A stretch of DNA of 64,000 nucleotides from Virgibacillus doumboii (GTDB lineage: Bacteria; Bacillota; Bacilli; Bacillales; Amphibacillaceae). Where the stretch lies: contig NZ_CADCWQ010000001.1 of assembly GCF_902806455.1 (NCBI RefSeq), positions 1,860,001 through 1,924,000 of the forward strand, read 5' to 3'. A program made the position numbers and the translations under genes. Under the pieces are notes generated by a model. That model ran no database searches, was not told where the DNA came from, and saw nothing but the letters and a program-made list of their open reading frames with translations. Below, in pieces: positions 28,571 through 38,087 of this stretch; position 1 is the stretch's first letter; every line of letters begins with the position of its first letter.

Positions 28571-28606
28571 AAGAAGCTGCATTCAATAAGTCAACTGCAG
28601 CTTCTT
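28571..28606 (-). terminator. Terminator downstream of ymfJ
   Basis: Perfect 11-bp arms AAGAAGCTGCA (28571-28581) and TGCAGCTTCTT (28596-28606). On the minus strand TTTATTTTTT follows. Confidence 0.9.
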
Positions 28607-28622
28607 CATTCAAAATTAATGT

Positions 28623-28883
28623 TTATTGCGAATTCCCCTGATTTTGGACGAGTTTGACCATTGAATTGGCTATTGCGTGTCTTTCCTGATCGTCAGCGGC
28701 ATTCCACAACTCTCTCAGCACAGCCTCTTCATTGTTTTTAGCTTCCGTACTTTGTGCTAAATAATTACCAACCTCATATGCCATATTCGAAACAGTTTGC
28801 TGGCTCATCCCCTGAGATTGCGCCTGCTCGAGTTTATTGGCCAGAAAACTCTTCCATGAATCAAAATTGTCAAGAACGGACAT
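28623..28883 (-). CDS. ymfJ: YmfJ-like DUF3243 protein
   Basis: An 86-residue helical cytosolic protein, MSVLDNFDSWKSFLANKLEQ at the start, then QGMSQQTVSNMAYEVGNYLA and NNEEAVLRELWNAADDQERH. It matches the DUF3243 family conserved in the ymf cluster; function unknown. GGAGGCAG precedes the ATG. It is followed by a strong terminator, so it ends the ymfF-H-I-J transcription unit. Confidence 0.87.
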   Translation of the reverse strand: MSVLDNFDSWKSFLANKLEQAQSQGMSQQTVSNMAYEVGNYLAQSTEAKNNEEAVLRELWNAADDQERHAIANSMVKLVQNQGNSQ

Positions 28884-28955
28884 AACTATCTGCCTCCTTC
28901 AATTTTTTACATGTTTAGTATTTGAGTTTCCGGTGAGTTTATACATAGCTTTTTC

Positions 28956-29675
28956 TCAGGACCAGCCTCCTGTTACGTTAATAATTTCTCCTTGAATATA
29001 ACTTGATTTTTCACTCATTAAAAAGCATACTGTATGTGCAACATCATCTACCGTTCCGACGCGGTTAATTGGTATATCTTTTGTTATCATTTCTTTTTCA
29101 TCAGGCAGCAGATGCTGATTCATTTTCGTGTCAATAAATCCGGGGCTTACAGCATTTACAGAAATTCCAGATGGTGCAAGCTCTTTAGCCAGAGCTTTAA
29201 CAAAACTGTTTTGTGCACCCTTTACCGACGAATATATCACTTCATTGCTTGAGCCGGATTCTCCCCAAATGGACGTGATAAAAATTATTTTTCCTTTTTT
29301 TTGCTGGATCATTCCGGGCAGCAAATATTTTGTAATCAGCCATGGTGCCTGCACATGAAGAGCAATCATTTCATCCATTATATTTTTTTCCGTATCCTGA
29401 AATATGCCGTAATGAGCCTTGCCACTTGCAAAAATTACAGCATCTACTGGAAAAACCAGTGAATGAAGTAACCTCTCCACTTCACGTTCCTGGCTTAAAT
29501 CGGCCTGAATTTCGGATAAAATTGCTTCCTCATGAAGATTTAATCGGCTTTCATCAATTGCTTGTTTATTTTTATTATAGTGAAGGATCAGCCGATAGCC
29601 TTCTTTTGCCAGGCTTTCAGCTATAGCTGAACCAATATCACCACTGGCTCCAACCAGTAATACATTTTTCCCCAT
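28956..29675 (-). CDS. ymfI: YmfI-like short-chain dehydrogenase
   Basis: A 239-residue classical SDR. The NAD(P)-binding motif GASGDIGSAIA starts at residue 9. The catalytic Ser lies in FITSIWGESGSS and the YxxxK pair in YSSVKGA; NAVSPGFIDT follows. In B. subtilis YmfI reduces 5-aminopentanone on Lys32 of elongation factor P to the aminopentanol form, although such proteins are often annotated as FabG-like. Synteny with ymfH and ymfJ supports the YmfI role here. It starts 8 bp after ymfH ends. Confidence 0.9.
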   Translation of the reverse strand: MGKNVLLVGASGDIGSAIAESLAKEGYRLILHYNKNKQAIDESRLNLHEEAILSEIQADLSQEREVERLLHSLVFPVDAVIFASGKAHYGIFQDTEKNIMDEMIALHVQAPWLITKYLLPGMIQQKKGKIIFITSIWGESGSSNEVIYSSVKGAQNSFVKALAKELAPSGISVNAVSPGFIDTKMNQHLLPDEKEMITKDIPINRVGTVDDVAHTVCFLMSEKSSYIQGEIINVTGGWS

Positions 29676-29683
29676 AAAATCCC

Positions 29684-30967
29684 CTACTCATTTACTATTT
29701 TACATACAGCTAAACGATCATCATTAATCCAATTTTGTACGAACGCATTAAAGTGCTCTTCCGTAAATGACTGGATTGCCGGAATCAGTTCAAATAAATC
29801 TACTCCGACCGAATGATAATGCATATATTTATTTGCAACAAACTCTAACGAATTCATCGCCCTTAATAATTGACCGATTTTCTTCTTTTTCATCCGCTCC
29901 ATTTCCTCGGCGGTGAATGTTGCATTGTTAGTGGTCCTTAAAAGTTCCTGCACTTTTTCTATGAATTGATCAGGCTTATTCGTGTTACCGCCTATAAATG
30001 AATAGCCAAACGTTTTCTCCAAATTGGTTTCAAAATAAAAACTATCGTCGATTAGATTTTCCTCATATAACTGCTGGTAAAAGGGACCACCTTTGGAAAA
30101 GTAAAAATCCAACAACATGCTTTGCAGCAAATCTTTTTCCAAAAACTCCTGCCCGGTTAATTCTGCAGACGATTCCTTAATTCCAATGGTACACTTCGCA
30201 ATCGAAACGGGCATATTTATTTTATTTTCTTTGATTGCAACTGCTTCCGGTTCCTGTGGGAATTCCCTTTGGATATCCTCCATCTTTTCAAAGTCTTTGG
30301 ACGCCTGATTTTTTTCTATTAAATTCATCATTTGTTGAGCATCGAAATTCCCTGCAATAAACAGTGTCATGTTCTCAGGATGATAAAACGTATTATAGCA
30401 TGTATATAAATCATCCTTGGTGATTGCATTTATCGAGTCAACCGTACCAGCTATATCAATCTTGACGGGATGGTTGTGAAACAGACTCCTTAGTGTCCCC
30501 ATGAAAGATTGCCAGTCAGGCTGATCATTATACATTTCAATTTCCTGATCGATGATACCTTTTTCTTTCTCGACTGATTCCTCAGAAAAGTATGGATTCT
30601 GAACAAAATCAAGTAATGTTTCAACATTTTTTTCGATATGATTTGTAGCCGCAAATAAATATGCTGTCTTTGTGAAAGAAGTATACGCATTGGCGGATGC
30701 ACCCTGTTTTCCAAAATCAGCAAATACATCACGATCTTCTTTCTCAAACATTTTATGTTCCAAAAAATGGGCAACACCTTCTGGAACCGTAATTTTTTCC
30801 GTACCATTTATCGGTACAAATGTTTGATCAATCGAACCATAATTTGTTGAAAAAATTCCGTATGTTTTGGCCATCTCAGGTTTTGGCAGCAAAAAAACGG
30901 TTAAGCCATTTTCAAGGTTTTGTTTATACAAAGTTTCTTTTATATCATCATATACCTGCTTATTCAT
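29684..30967 (-). CDS. ymfH: YmfH, M16-family zinc peptidase
   Basis: A 427-residue M16 (pitrilysin-like) peptidase. The inverted zinc motif HFLEH is at 67-71, and the downstream Glu lies in KGIIDQEIEMYNDQPDW. Two homologous halves form the usual half-barrel. The gene overlaps ymfF by 8 bp (ATGAATAA), indicating coupled translation and suggesting a heterodimer in which YmfH holds the active site and YmfF the substrate-binding partner, as in AlbE/AlbF or PqqF-like pairs (inference). Substrate unknown. Confidence 0.9.
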   Translation of the reverse strand: MNKQVYDDIKETLYKQNLENGLTVFLLPKPEMAKTYGIFSTNYGSIDQTFVPINGTEKITVPEGVAHFLEHKMFEKEDRDVFADFGKQGASANAYTSFTKTAYLFAATNHIEKNVETLLDFVQNPYFSEESVEKEKGIIDQEIEMYNDQPDWQSFMGTLRSLFHNHPVKIDIAGTVDSINAITKDDLYTCYNTFYHPENMTLFIAGNFDAQQMMNLIEKNQASKDFEKMEDIQREFPQEPEAVAIKENKINMPVSIAKCTIGIKESSAELTGQEFLEKDLLQSMLLDFYFSKGGPFYQQLYEENLIDDSFYFETNLEKTFGYSFIGGNTNKPDQFIEKVQELLRTTNNATFTAEEMERMKKKKIGQLLRAMNSLEFVANKYMHYHSVGVDLFELIPAIQSFTEEHFNAFVQNWINDDRLAVCKIVNE

Positions 30968-32249
30968 CTGATTCGCCCCCTTTTTTCGTCAGTAAATAAA
31001 TGGTATCCAATTCTATCTTATTAGCAACATCAACTACGCTGTTTTTATTAACCTTATTGATCCCTTCAATTAATTCTTCGGGCGATCGGTCTTTATCACC
31101 AACAACCTGTTGATACAATAGCTCAATCATTCCTTGTGGATTATCCATCGTTTCACGTAACTGATTTGTTATTAATTCCTTCGTATTGGCCATCTCATCT
31201 TCCGTGAATTCGCCTTTTTTCATCGATTCCATTTGCAGTTCAATTATTTCCCTCGCTTTTTCATAATCACTAGGTGCGATGCCGCTGAAAACGAGCATTA
31301 ACCCTTTATGGCTTTCCACTCTCGAAGCAGCATAATAGGCAAGACTGTTCTTTTCACGGACATTAATAAATAATTTCGAGCTTGGAAACCCGCCGTATAA
31401 CCCATTGAACACCTGCAACGCATAGTAATCATCATCCTGATAAATGGTATTTGTTCTGTAACCAAAGTGCAGTTTTGCCTGTTGGATGTTCTGAGTATCA
31501 ATTACAACGTTCGATTGGTCCGGTTGTTTGTTTACATCGGAAACATTAGCCTTCGGAGACTGTCCACCTTTACGCTGAAACGTTGATGTCATTCTTTCTT
31601 TCATTGTTTCGGTGTCGAAATCGCCTAACACATATATATCCAGCTGATCCTCCTGCAAAGCGGTCTGATAATAAGTAAAAAGATTTTCAGCAGTAATCGA
31701 ATCTAAATCTTCCTCATATCCGTGGACGTGCAAGTGGTACAGTTCATCACTGCACATTTCATCGATTAATCGCATATTGGCATAATTCATTTTATTATCA
31801 ATCACAGAACTGATTTTTTGCCTTAACGTTTCTTTTTCTCTATCCACTGCCGACTTCCTGAATGAATCATTCGTATTGTCCGGATAAAAAATAACTTCTT
31901 TAAACAATGCAATAGCTTCATCAAGAATTTCAGATTCATCCGAAATAAATTTCTGATTTGCCATTTCCATCCGGAAACTGATTATGTGATTGTTCCCTTT
32001 CTTGGATCCATCCAGGGAAAGAACTGCTCCATATAAGCTATCCAGCTTCACTTGAATGTCACTTCTCTCTGGATAGGATCGTGTTCCCTGCTGCAGAACA
32101 TAAGGAAGCAATGCACGTTTGGTAATAGTATCCTTCGATAATGGCGCTTTAAGCTTAGCTATTATCGTAATCGTTTTATACTTTTTGCTTGGAACAACAT
32201 GAAGATTAATACCGTTCTCATGAACAACATTCTCGACTGTTGAATTCAA
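30960..32249 (-). CDS. ymfF: YmfF, catalytically silent M16-family partner
   Basis: A 429-residue M16-like protein lacking the zinc motif: the region where HxxEH should lie reads ALLPYVLQQGTRSYP. The C-terminal M16 half is well kept (FGYRTNTIYQDDDYYALQVF, NVREKNSLAYYAAS). The start is TTG at 32249, placed by GGGAGGTT upstream. The arrangement (inactive member first, active member second, overlapping) repeats that of B. subtilis. It is transcribed downstream of the nucleoside transporter operon, separated by a terminator. Confidence 0.9.
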   Translation of the reverse strand: MNSTVENVVHENGINLHVVPSKKYKTITIIAKLKAPLSKDTITKRALLPYVLQQGTRSYPERSDIQVKLDSLYGAVLSLDGSKKGNNHIISFRMEMANQKFISDESEILDEAIALFKEVIFYPDNTNDSFRKSAVDREKETLRQKISSVIDNKMNYANMRLIDEMCSDELYHLHVHGYEEDLDSITAENLFTYYQTALQEDQLDIYVLGDFDTETMKERMTSTFQRKGGQSPKANVSDVNKQPDQSNVVIDTQNIQQAKLHFGYRTNTIYQDDDYYALQVFNGLYGGFPSSKLFINVREKNSLAYYAASRVESHKGLMLVFSGIAPSDYEKAREIIELQMESMKKGEFTEDEMANTKELITNQLRETMDNPQGMIELLYQQVVGDKDRSPEELIEGINKVNKNSVVDVANKIELDTIYLLTKKGGESDE

Positions 32250-32323
32250 TTGATAACCTCCCGAACTATGTAATTGTTTTTCTTCATATACCTATAGTGT
32301 TCTCATATGTATATAATTTTATA

Positions 32324-32368
32324 GCAAAAAAACCTGGGTTGCTATTAAAATAACAACTCCAGGTTTTT
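32324..32368 (-). terminator. Terminator downstream of the nup operon
   Basis: AAAAACCTGG and the adjoining TTG (to 32340) pair with CAAC-CCAGGTTTTT (to 32368), one bulge. On the minus strand TTTTTTT follows. Confidence 0.9.
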
Positions 32369-32398
32369 GACTCTAATCGCTCAATTCCGTTTATGAAT

Positions 32399-33358
32399 TT
32401 AACGACTGCCTTTAATATAAGGCACACCGTTTGCTTTAGGTGCTTCGGCGCGGCCAATAAATCCGGCAAGTGCCAGGATTGTCAATACGTATGGAGCAAT
32501 CAGCAGGAATACTTGAGGTACGTCTTCCAGTAATGGAACACCTGAACTGATAACACTCAGACTTTGTGCGAATCCAAAGAACAGTGCTGCTCCCATTGCA
32601 CCGAGCGGATGCCATTTGCCGAAAATAACCGCGGCTAATGACATGAAACCCTGACCAACAATTGTAGCGTGAGAGAAGTTTAAGGCGATTGTTAAGGCAA
32701 ACACTGAACCGCCTAAACCGCCAAATGCGCCGGATAAAATAACAGCTATATAACGCATTTTATAAACGTTAATTCCGTTTGTATCTGCTGCCATTGGATG
32801 CTCACCGACAGCACGCAGCCTCAGACCAAATGGTGTTTTGTATAATACATACCAGGCAACAAATGCAAGTACGATAGCTATATATGATGTAATGTAGATG
32901 TTTTGGAAAAAGATAGGGCCGATAACAGGGATATCACTTAAGATATTAATATCATTTGTATAAAAAGGCTCTGTAACCATGTCAGTCTGACCTTTTCCAT
33001 ACCATTGTTTTGTTAAAAAGACCCCTAATCCCAATGCAAGAAAGTTGATAGCTACACCGCTCACAACCTGATCAGCCCGGAATGAGACAGATGCTACGGC
33101 ATGAATAATTGCAAATATGGCCGATACGACCATTGCTACCAATATTGAAATCCATGGTGTCCAGGCACCCAGTACATCGGCAAACGTTAAATTGAAAACG
33201 ATACCGACAAATGCACCCATTACCATTAAGCCTTCTAAGCCAATATTTACTACACCTGATCGTTCACTGAATACTCCACCTAACGCCGTGAAAATAAGCG
33301 GCGCTGAAAAGAAAAGTGCGGGCGGAATAATTGATTGTAACAGTTCTACAAGCCCCAT
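32399..33358 (-). CDS. nupQ: Nucleoside ABC transporter permease, NupQ-like
   Basis: A 319-residue membrane permease of the BPD-type 2 family (LivH/YufQ-like), with about eight to ten hydrophobic segments. Near the N-terminus it has FTALGGVFSERSGVVNIGLEGLM, the signature of this permease group; AVGEHPMAADTNGINVYKMRY is the cytosolic loop contacting the ATPase. It starts directly after nupP ends. With NupN, NupO and NupP it should form a purine nucleoside importer; substrate is inferred from B. subtilis NupNOPQ (guanosine). Confidence 0.9.
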   Translation of the reverse strand: MGLVELLQSIIPPALFFSAPLIFTALGGVFSERSGVVNIGLEGLMVMGAFVGIVFNLTFADVLGAWTPWISILVAMVVSAIFAIIHAVASVSFRADQVVSGVAINFLALGLGVFLTKQWYGKGQTDMVTEPFYTNDINILSDIPVIGPIFFQNIYITSYIAIVLAFVAWYVLYKTPFGLRLRAVGEHPMAADTNGINVYKMRYIAVILSGAFGGLGGSVFALTIALNFSHATIVGQGFMSLAAVIFGKWHPLGAMGAALFFGFAQSLSVISSGVPLLEDVPQVFLLIAPYVLTILALAGFIGRAEAPKANGVPYIKGSR

Positions 33359-34402
33359 TTATTTCTCCTCCTTTTTAAAGCGAAGTATTGCCCATCTGAT
33401 AATATAACTTGATGCTACAAAGAAAATAATTAACGCAATAATAATATCAACCAGTTCAGTTGGGACACCTGCAGCAGTTGGCATGTTTATTGCTCCTACT
33501 TTCAGTGCACCAAACAGTATTGCGGCAAAAACAACACCGATAGCCGTATTGGCACCCAACAGTGCAACAGCGATACCATCAAAACCAAGATTGGTAAACC
33601 CGGACATCACCGAGATTGATCCGTATGTTCCCAGCCCTTCCATAGCTCCTGCCAATCCGGCAAATGCACCTGCAATTACCATGGAAAGAACAATATTTTT
33701 GCTGACATTCATACCTGCATATTTTGATGCATGCTGGTTAAAGCCAACAGATTTCAGCTCGTATCCAATTGATGTACGCTGAATAATAAACCACATTACA
33801 AAAGCGGCTAACAATGCAATCAATATTCCGTAGTGCATTCGTGAAAAATAAGTTAATGTTTGAAGCCATTCTGATGCGAGCGATGCTGATCCTGGAATTG
33901 TCTCAGTGGAACTCAGATTATCCGTCAGAACACTTCTTATAACTTCGTTTGTAACGTATAAAGCAATATAGTTCATCATAATAGTAACAATAACTTCATG
34001 AACACCAAGTTTTGCTTTTAATATACCAGGGATAAAACCCCATAACGCACCAGCTGCCCCAGCAGCCAGAACTGCCAGTGGTAAATGGATAATCATTGGT
34101 GCATCTACAGCCAATCCAACCCAGACTGAAGCAAGCCATCCGACAATAACCTGACCTTCAGCTCCGATATTGAACAATCCCGAACGGAATGCAAATGCTA
34201 CCGCCAGACCAGTCAGTATATATGGTGTTATCTGTCTTACTGTTTCACCAAAGTAGTACAAATCACCAAAAGCACCAGCCCATAAAGCACCATATCCAGC
34301 AATTGGATTATATCCAAAAATAAGCATGATAATTGCTCCGGCAATTAAACCAAGTAAAACAGAAACAATTGGTATTAATAAATTTAATAATCTGTTAGAC
34401 AT
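33359..34402 (-). CDS. nupP: Nucleoside ABC transporter permease, NupP-like
   Basis: A roughly 347-residue permease, partner of NupQ in the membrane. It has the group signature FRSGLFNIGAEGQVIVG and the ATPase-coupling loop SVGFNQHASKYAGMNVSKN. Start choice: ATG at 34402 (MSNRLLNLL) with GAGGCAGGTG upstream is preferred; GTG at 34414 would lengthen it by four residues. Either way it overlaps the end of nupO, so the genes are translationally coupled. Confidence 0.9.
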   Translation of the reverse strand: MSNRLLNLLIPIVSVLLGLIAGAIIMLIFGYNPIAGYGALWAGAFGDLYYFGETVRQITPYILTGLAVAFAFRSGLFNIGAEGQVIVGWLASVWVGLAVDAPMIIHLPLAVLAAGAAGALWGFIPGILKAKLGVHEVIVTIMMNYIALYVTNEVIRSVLTDNLSSTETIPGSASLASEWLQTLTYFSRMHYGILIALLAAFVMWFIIQRTSIGYELKSVGFNQHASKYAGMNVSKNIVLSMVIAGAFAGLAGAMEGLGTYGSISVMSGFTNLGFDGIAVALLGANTAIGVVFAAILFGALKVGAINMPTAAGVPTELVDIIIALIIFFVASSYIIRWAILRFKKEEK

Positions 34403-35939
34403 CTTCGTTTTCACCTGCCTCTTCTTTGTTACTGCCTGCCATCAACAGACCAAGTTCTTGCTCATTCGTTTCTGCAGGTTTAACGTTCGCCACAATTTGA
34501 CCGTCAAACATTACCGCAATACGGTCACTTACATCCAATATTTCATCAAGCTCAAATGAAACCAATAGTACGGCCTTACCTTTATCCCGTTCTTCTATCA
34601 GCTTTTTATGGATAAATTCAATTGCCCCAACATCCAGTCCTCTTGTGGGCTGAGCAGCAATTAATAAATCGGGTGACCGATCAACTTCACGGGCAATGAT
34701 TGCTTTTTGCTGGTTACCACCAGAAAGTGCTCTTGCTTTTGTATATTCATCTGGAGTACGCACATCGTATTCTTCAATTAAACTTTTAGCCTTTTTGTAA
34801 ATTTCTTTAAAGTTCAGTATTTTGGCTTTAGAATAGGGCTTTTTGTAATATGTTTGCAATACCATGTTTTCGCCAATTGGAAAATCCAAAACCAATCCGT
34901 ATTTTTGACGATCCTGTGGAATGTGCCCTACACCGTTTTCCGTTACTTTTCGCGGCTTAAAATTAGTTATATTTTTATCATTAATTTTAATAGAACCTGA
35001 TTGAGATTTACGCAATCCGGTAATCGCTTCAATTAACTCAGTCTGCCCATTTCCGTCAACACCGGCTATACCAACAATCTCCCCTGCACGAACATCCAGG
35101 TTCAAACCTTTAACGATATTGACCTTACGTGTATCTTCTACATTCAAATCAGAAATTTGTAACACAGTTTCTTTTGGATTTGCTTCTTCTTTCTCCGTTT
35201 TAAAACTGATTTCTCTACCTACCATCAGAGAAGCAAGTTCTGTAACGTTTGTATCTTTAACATTAACAGTCTCAATCCCTTTACCTTTACGAATAACCGT
35301 GCACCGGTCACATACCTGCATAATTTCTTTTAATTTGTGTGTAATTAAAATAATAGATTTTCCTTCTCGAATTAAGGAATTCATAATTTCAATAAGTTCT
35401 TTGATTTCCTGTGGTGTTAAGACAGCAGTCGGTTCATCAAATATAAGAACATTGGCCCCGCGGTACAACGTTTTCAAAATTTCCACACGTTGCTGCATGC
35501 CTACAGAAATATCACGAATTTTTGCAGCAGGGTCCACATTAAGTCCATAACGATCAGAAAGCTCCTGCACTTCCTTTTCTGCATCCTTTAAATTTATTTT
35601 TCCACCACTTGTTGGTTCACTGCCAAGAATAATATTTTCGGTGACGGTGTATGTATCGACCAGCATGAAGTGCTGATGTACCATTCCAATTCCAAGATCA
35701 TTGGCAATGTTTGGGTCTGTAATATTTACTTTTTTGCCCTCAACACGAATTTCGCCTTTTTCAGGCTGGTACAATCCGAATAGAACATTCATTAAAGTGG
35801 ACTTCCCCGCACCATTTTCCCCTAATAATGCATGTATTTCCTGCTTTTTAACCTGAATAGTTATGTCATCATTTGCCACAACCCCAGGGAATTCCTTACG
35901 TATGTTAAGCATTTCTATAACATAATCCGTTTCGTTCAA
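34395..35939 (-). CDS. nupO: Nucleoside ABC transporter ATPase, NupO-like
   Basis: A 514-residue fused tandem ATPase, as in sugar and nucleoside importers. The first domain has Walker A GENGAGKST, signature SVGMQQRVEI and Walker B VLIFDEPTAVL. The second has a degenerate P-loop GVDGNGQTEL and an ALSGGNQQKA signature, so ATP hydrolysis is probably at one composite site. The start is TTG at 35939 with AAGGAGTG upstream; a nearby ATG is out of frame. A hairpin separates it from nupN. Confidence 0.92.
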   Translation of the reverse strand: MNETDYVIEMLNIRKEFPGVVANDDITIQVKKQEIHALLGENGAGKSTLMNVLFGLYQPEKGEIRVEGKKVNITDPNIANDLGIGMVHQHFMLVDTYTVTENIILGSEPTSGGKINLKDAEKEVQELSDRYGLNVDPAAKIRDISVGMQQRVEILKTLYRGANVLIFDEPTAVLTPQEIKELIEIMNSLIREGKSIILITHKLKEIMQVCDRCTVIRKGKGIETVNVKDTNVTELASLMVGREISFKTEKEEANPKETVLQISDLNVEDTRKVNIVKGLNLDVRAGEIVGIAGVDGNGQTELIEAITGLRKSQSGSIKINDKNITNFKPRKVTENGVGHIPQDRQKYGLVLDFPIGENMVLQTYYKKPYSKAKILNFKEIYKKAKSLIEEYDVRTPDEYTKARALSGGNQQKAIIAREVDRSPDLLIAAQPTRGLDVGAIEFIHKKLIEERDKGKAVLLVSFELDEILDVSDRIAVMFDGQIVANVKPAETNEQELGLLMAGSNKEEAGENEDV

Positions 35940-36048
35940 ACCATATCACTCCTTCAAAACTGTATCCGTATTTTTGAAACATCACCAAATGAAAAGGGCA
36001 GGAAGAATTCTCTTCATTTGATGATTTTCATTAACGCATACAAGGATG

Positions 36049-36075
36049 AAAAAGGCTGGGTTATCCAGCCTTTTT
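36049..36075 (-). terminator. Hairpin between nupN and nupO
   Basis: Perfect 11-bp arms AAAAAGGCTGG (36049-36059) and CCAGCCTTTTT (36065-36075). It sits inside the operon after the lipoprotein gene, so partial termination may yield more binding protein than membrane parts. Confidence 0.85.
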
Positions 36076-36086
36076 CAGCATCCAAT

Positions 36087-37202
36087 TTAGAGGTTATTTA
36101 CGAACTTCTCTGTTTCTTCACGAGTTTTCGGAACCTCAACTTCACCATTTATAATTTTTTCTTTCCAGTCTTCAATAGCTGTAACAATATCATCTGTTAA
36201 TGCTTCTTCATTTGTTTTAGCTGCACTTACTCCTCCATCTTCCAAACCGTAAACTACATTTTCCCCACCAGGAAATTCGCCGTTCATTGCCTTATTGGAA
36301 AGATCCTGTACAGAAATATCAACACGTTTTACCATGGAAGTAAGCGTAACATTATGATCACCGATTTGGCCTTCTTCATACTGGTCACGGTCAACACCGA
36401 TTACCCAGACGTCTTTTTCAGGATTATTTTTCTTAATATCTTTTGCTTGTGCAAATACGCCATTTCCTGTTGCACCTGATGCGTGATAGATAACATCAAT
36501 ACCACTATTATACATCTCAGTAGCAATAAGTTTACCTTTGTCAGCAGCTGCAAAGGATTCAGCATATTGAACTTCTACATCAATTTCAGGATTAACGGAT
36601 TTTACACCAGCAATAAATCCGGATTCAAATTTGTTGATTAATGGTGAGTCAACACCACCAACGAAACCTACTTTATTTGATTTTGTCTTTTTAGCAGCTG
36701 CAACCCCTACCAAAAATGAACCTTGATGTTCTTTGAATGTAATACTTGCTACATTTGGAGCATCTACAACGTCATCAACGATAGCAAAATGCGTATCTGG
36801 AAATTGTCCGGAAACTTTTTTAATTGCATCGTGTAACTTAAATCCAATACCAAATACCAGATTATAGTCTGCTTTAACCAGACGAGTCAGGTTTGGCATG
36901 TAATCGGATTTATCATTTGATTGGGCATAGTCAAAACCTTGACCTTTAGAAAGACCATGCTCGTCACCCCAGGCTTGTAAACCTTCCCATGCTGACTGGT
37001 TAAATGATTTATCATCTACACCGCCAACATCAGTTACCATTGCAGCACTGAAATCTGTGCTTTCACTGCTTTCATTACTGCCTTCGTCTCCACCAGAGCC
37101 TTCATTTCCACTGTTTTCTTCTCCAGAACCGCCACCACATGCAGCAAGAATCAAACCAAGAGAAAATAATAATGCAAGTAAAATAAACTTACGATTCTTC
37201 AA
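36087..37202 (-). CDS. nupN: BmpA/NupN-like nucleoside-binding lipoprotein
   Basis: A 371-residue substrate-binding lipoprotein. The signal peptide ends in the lipobox LAAC with Cys22 as the lipidated residue, followed by a Gly/Ser/Glu-rich tether (about 23-48). The periplasmic-binding-type fold has AMVTDVGGVDDKSFNQSAWE and a characteristic GIDVIYHASGATGNGVF, as in the BmpA/PnrA purine nucleoside-binding family. The start is TTG at 37202 with GGGGGTT upstream. It is the first structural gene after the GntR regulator. Confidence 0.93.
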   Translation of the reverse strand: MKNRKFILLALLFSLGLILAACGGGSGEENSGNEGSGGDEGSNESSESTDFSAAMVTDVGGVDDKSFNQSAWEGLQAWGDEHGLSKGQGFDYAQSNDKSDYMPNLTRLVKADYNLVFGIGFKLHDAIKKVSGQFPDTHFAIVDDVVDAPNVASITFKEHQGSFLVGVAAAKKTKSNKVGFVGGVDSPLINKFESGFIAGVKSVNPEIDVEVQYAESFAAADKGKLIATEMYNSGIDVIYHASGATGNGVFAQAKDIKKNNPEKDVWVIGVDRDQYEEGQIGDHNVTLTSMVKRVDISVQDLSNKAMNGEFPGGENVVYGLEDGGVSAAKTNEEALTDDIVTAIEDWKEKIINGEVEVPKTREETEKFVNNL

Positions 37203-37304
37203 AATAAGAACCCCCTATTTTTAATTAATTTAAGTATAGCAAAATGGTAAAGCACAGTGATTTATCCTGCAATCACCTCCCTAAATAGAGTCATATGAAA
37301 TCCC

Positions 37305-38030
37305 TTACAAACGCTTTCTTAAAACATGAAAACTGAATACATCTGATCTGAAGTAATTAGCCGAGTATAAAATTGGTTCATCTTCATCCGTGTAATGCAT
37401 CTGCTTTAATAATAGTAATGACTGATCAGGATCACATTTTAAAACTTCATAAATCCGATCATGATAACTGATAGGTTCAATGTATGTAACTGCATAAGAA
37501 ATCCGTTTGCCTGAATATTCCTCCAGTAGCTTAAATAGAGAATCTTCATTATGAATTTGATCCAATGGTACTAAACCATCCGGGACTTTATCAATGCAAA
37601 AAACAACCGGATTATTGTCAGCTGTTCGAACACGCTCAATTTTTGCCAGTGTATTAATTTCTTCAGGCATATACTTCAGCCGTTCTTCTTCGGTTGGTTC
37701 AACAAATTCAGTTGATAAAAATTGGGAACCTGGAACCTTTCCGGATTGTTCAATCATATATGTAACACTATTCAGCTGTTCAATACCCGAAGAAAAGATA
37801 GGTTTCGGATTTACAAATGTCCCTACACCATGCCGTCGAATCACTACGTTTTCTTCTTCCAGTATGCGCAATGCTTCTCTTAAGGTTGCACGGGAAACGC
37901 CAAGTTGTTTTGACAGTTGGAATTCAGATGGGAGTTTTTGCTTTGTCTTATATGTACCATTTTCGATGTCCCGTTTTATCTCATCAATAACCTGTAAGTA
38001 TAAGTGACGAGAATCAATCCGAATCGACAT
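37305..38030 (-). CDS. GntR/HutC-family transcriptional regulator (YmfC-like)
   Basis: A 241-residue regulator. Residues 1-75 are the winged helix ([20 protein letters not shown]). The C-terminal UTRA effector domain runs about 95-238 ([34 protein letters not shown]). The start at 38030 has AAGGGGGG upstream. Its gene precedes nupN on the same strand by about 100 bp, suggesting control of the nucleoside transporter; the ligand is not known. In B. subtilis ymfC occupies the same place next to spoIIIE, while nupNOPQ lie elsewhere. Confidence 0.87.
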   Translation of the reverse strand: MSIRIDSRHLYLQVIDEIKRDIENGTYKTKQKLPSEFQLSKQLGVSRATLREALRILEEENVVIRRHGVGTFVNPKPIFSSGIEQLNSVTYMIEQSGKVPGSQFLSTEFVEPTEEERLKYMPEEINTLAKIERVRTADNNPVVFCIDKVPDGLVPLDQIHNEDSLFKLLEEYSGKRISYAVTYIEPISYHDRIYEVLKCDPDQSLLLLKQMHYTDEDEPILYSANYFRSDVFSFHVLRKRL

Positions 38031-38057
38031 GATGCCCCCCCTTAATCTTCAATTTTC

Positions 38058-38087
38058 GTCATAGACATCTGACATCTGACGTATGAC
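38058..38087. promoter_or_regulatory. Candidate operator of the GntR regulator
   Basis: GTCATA (38058-38063) and TATGAC (38082-38087) are perfect inverted copies. Between them lie tandem heptamers ACATCTG, ACATCTG and a degenerate ACGTATG (38065-38085). Located 28 bp before the regulator's start, it fits autoregulation. Confidence 0.4.

Noticed and set aside
37203..37304. Purine riboswitch upstream of nupN
   Set aside because: The 100-bp leader has no three-stem aptamer with conserved loop pairs; only a weak GTGATT/AATCAC stem is seen.
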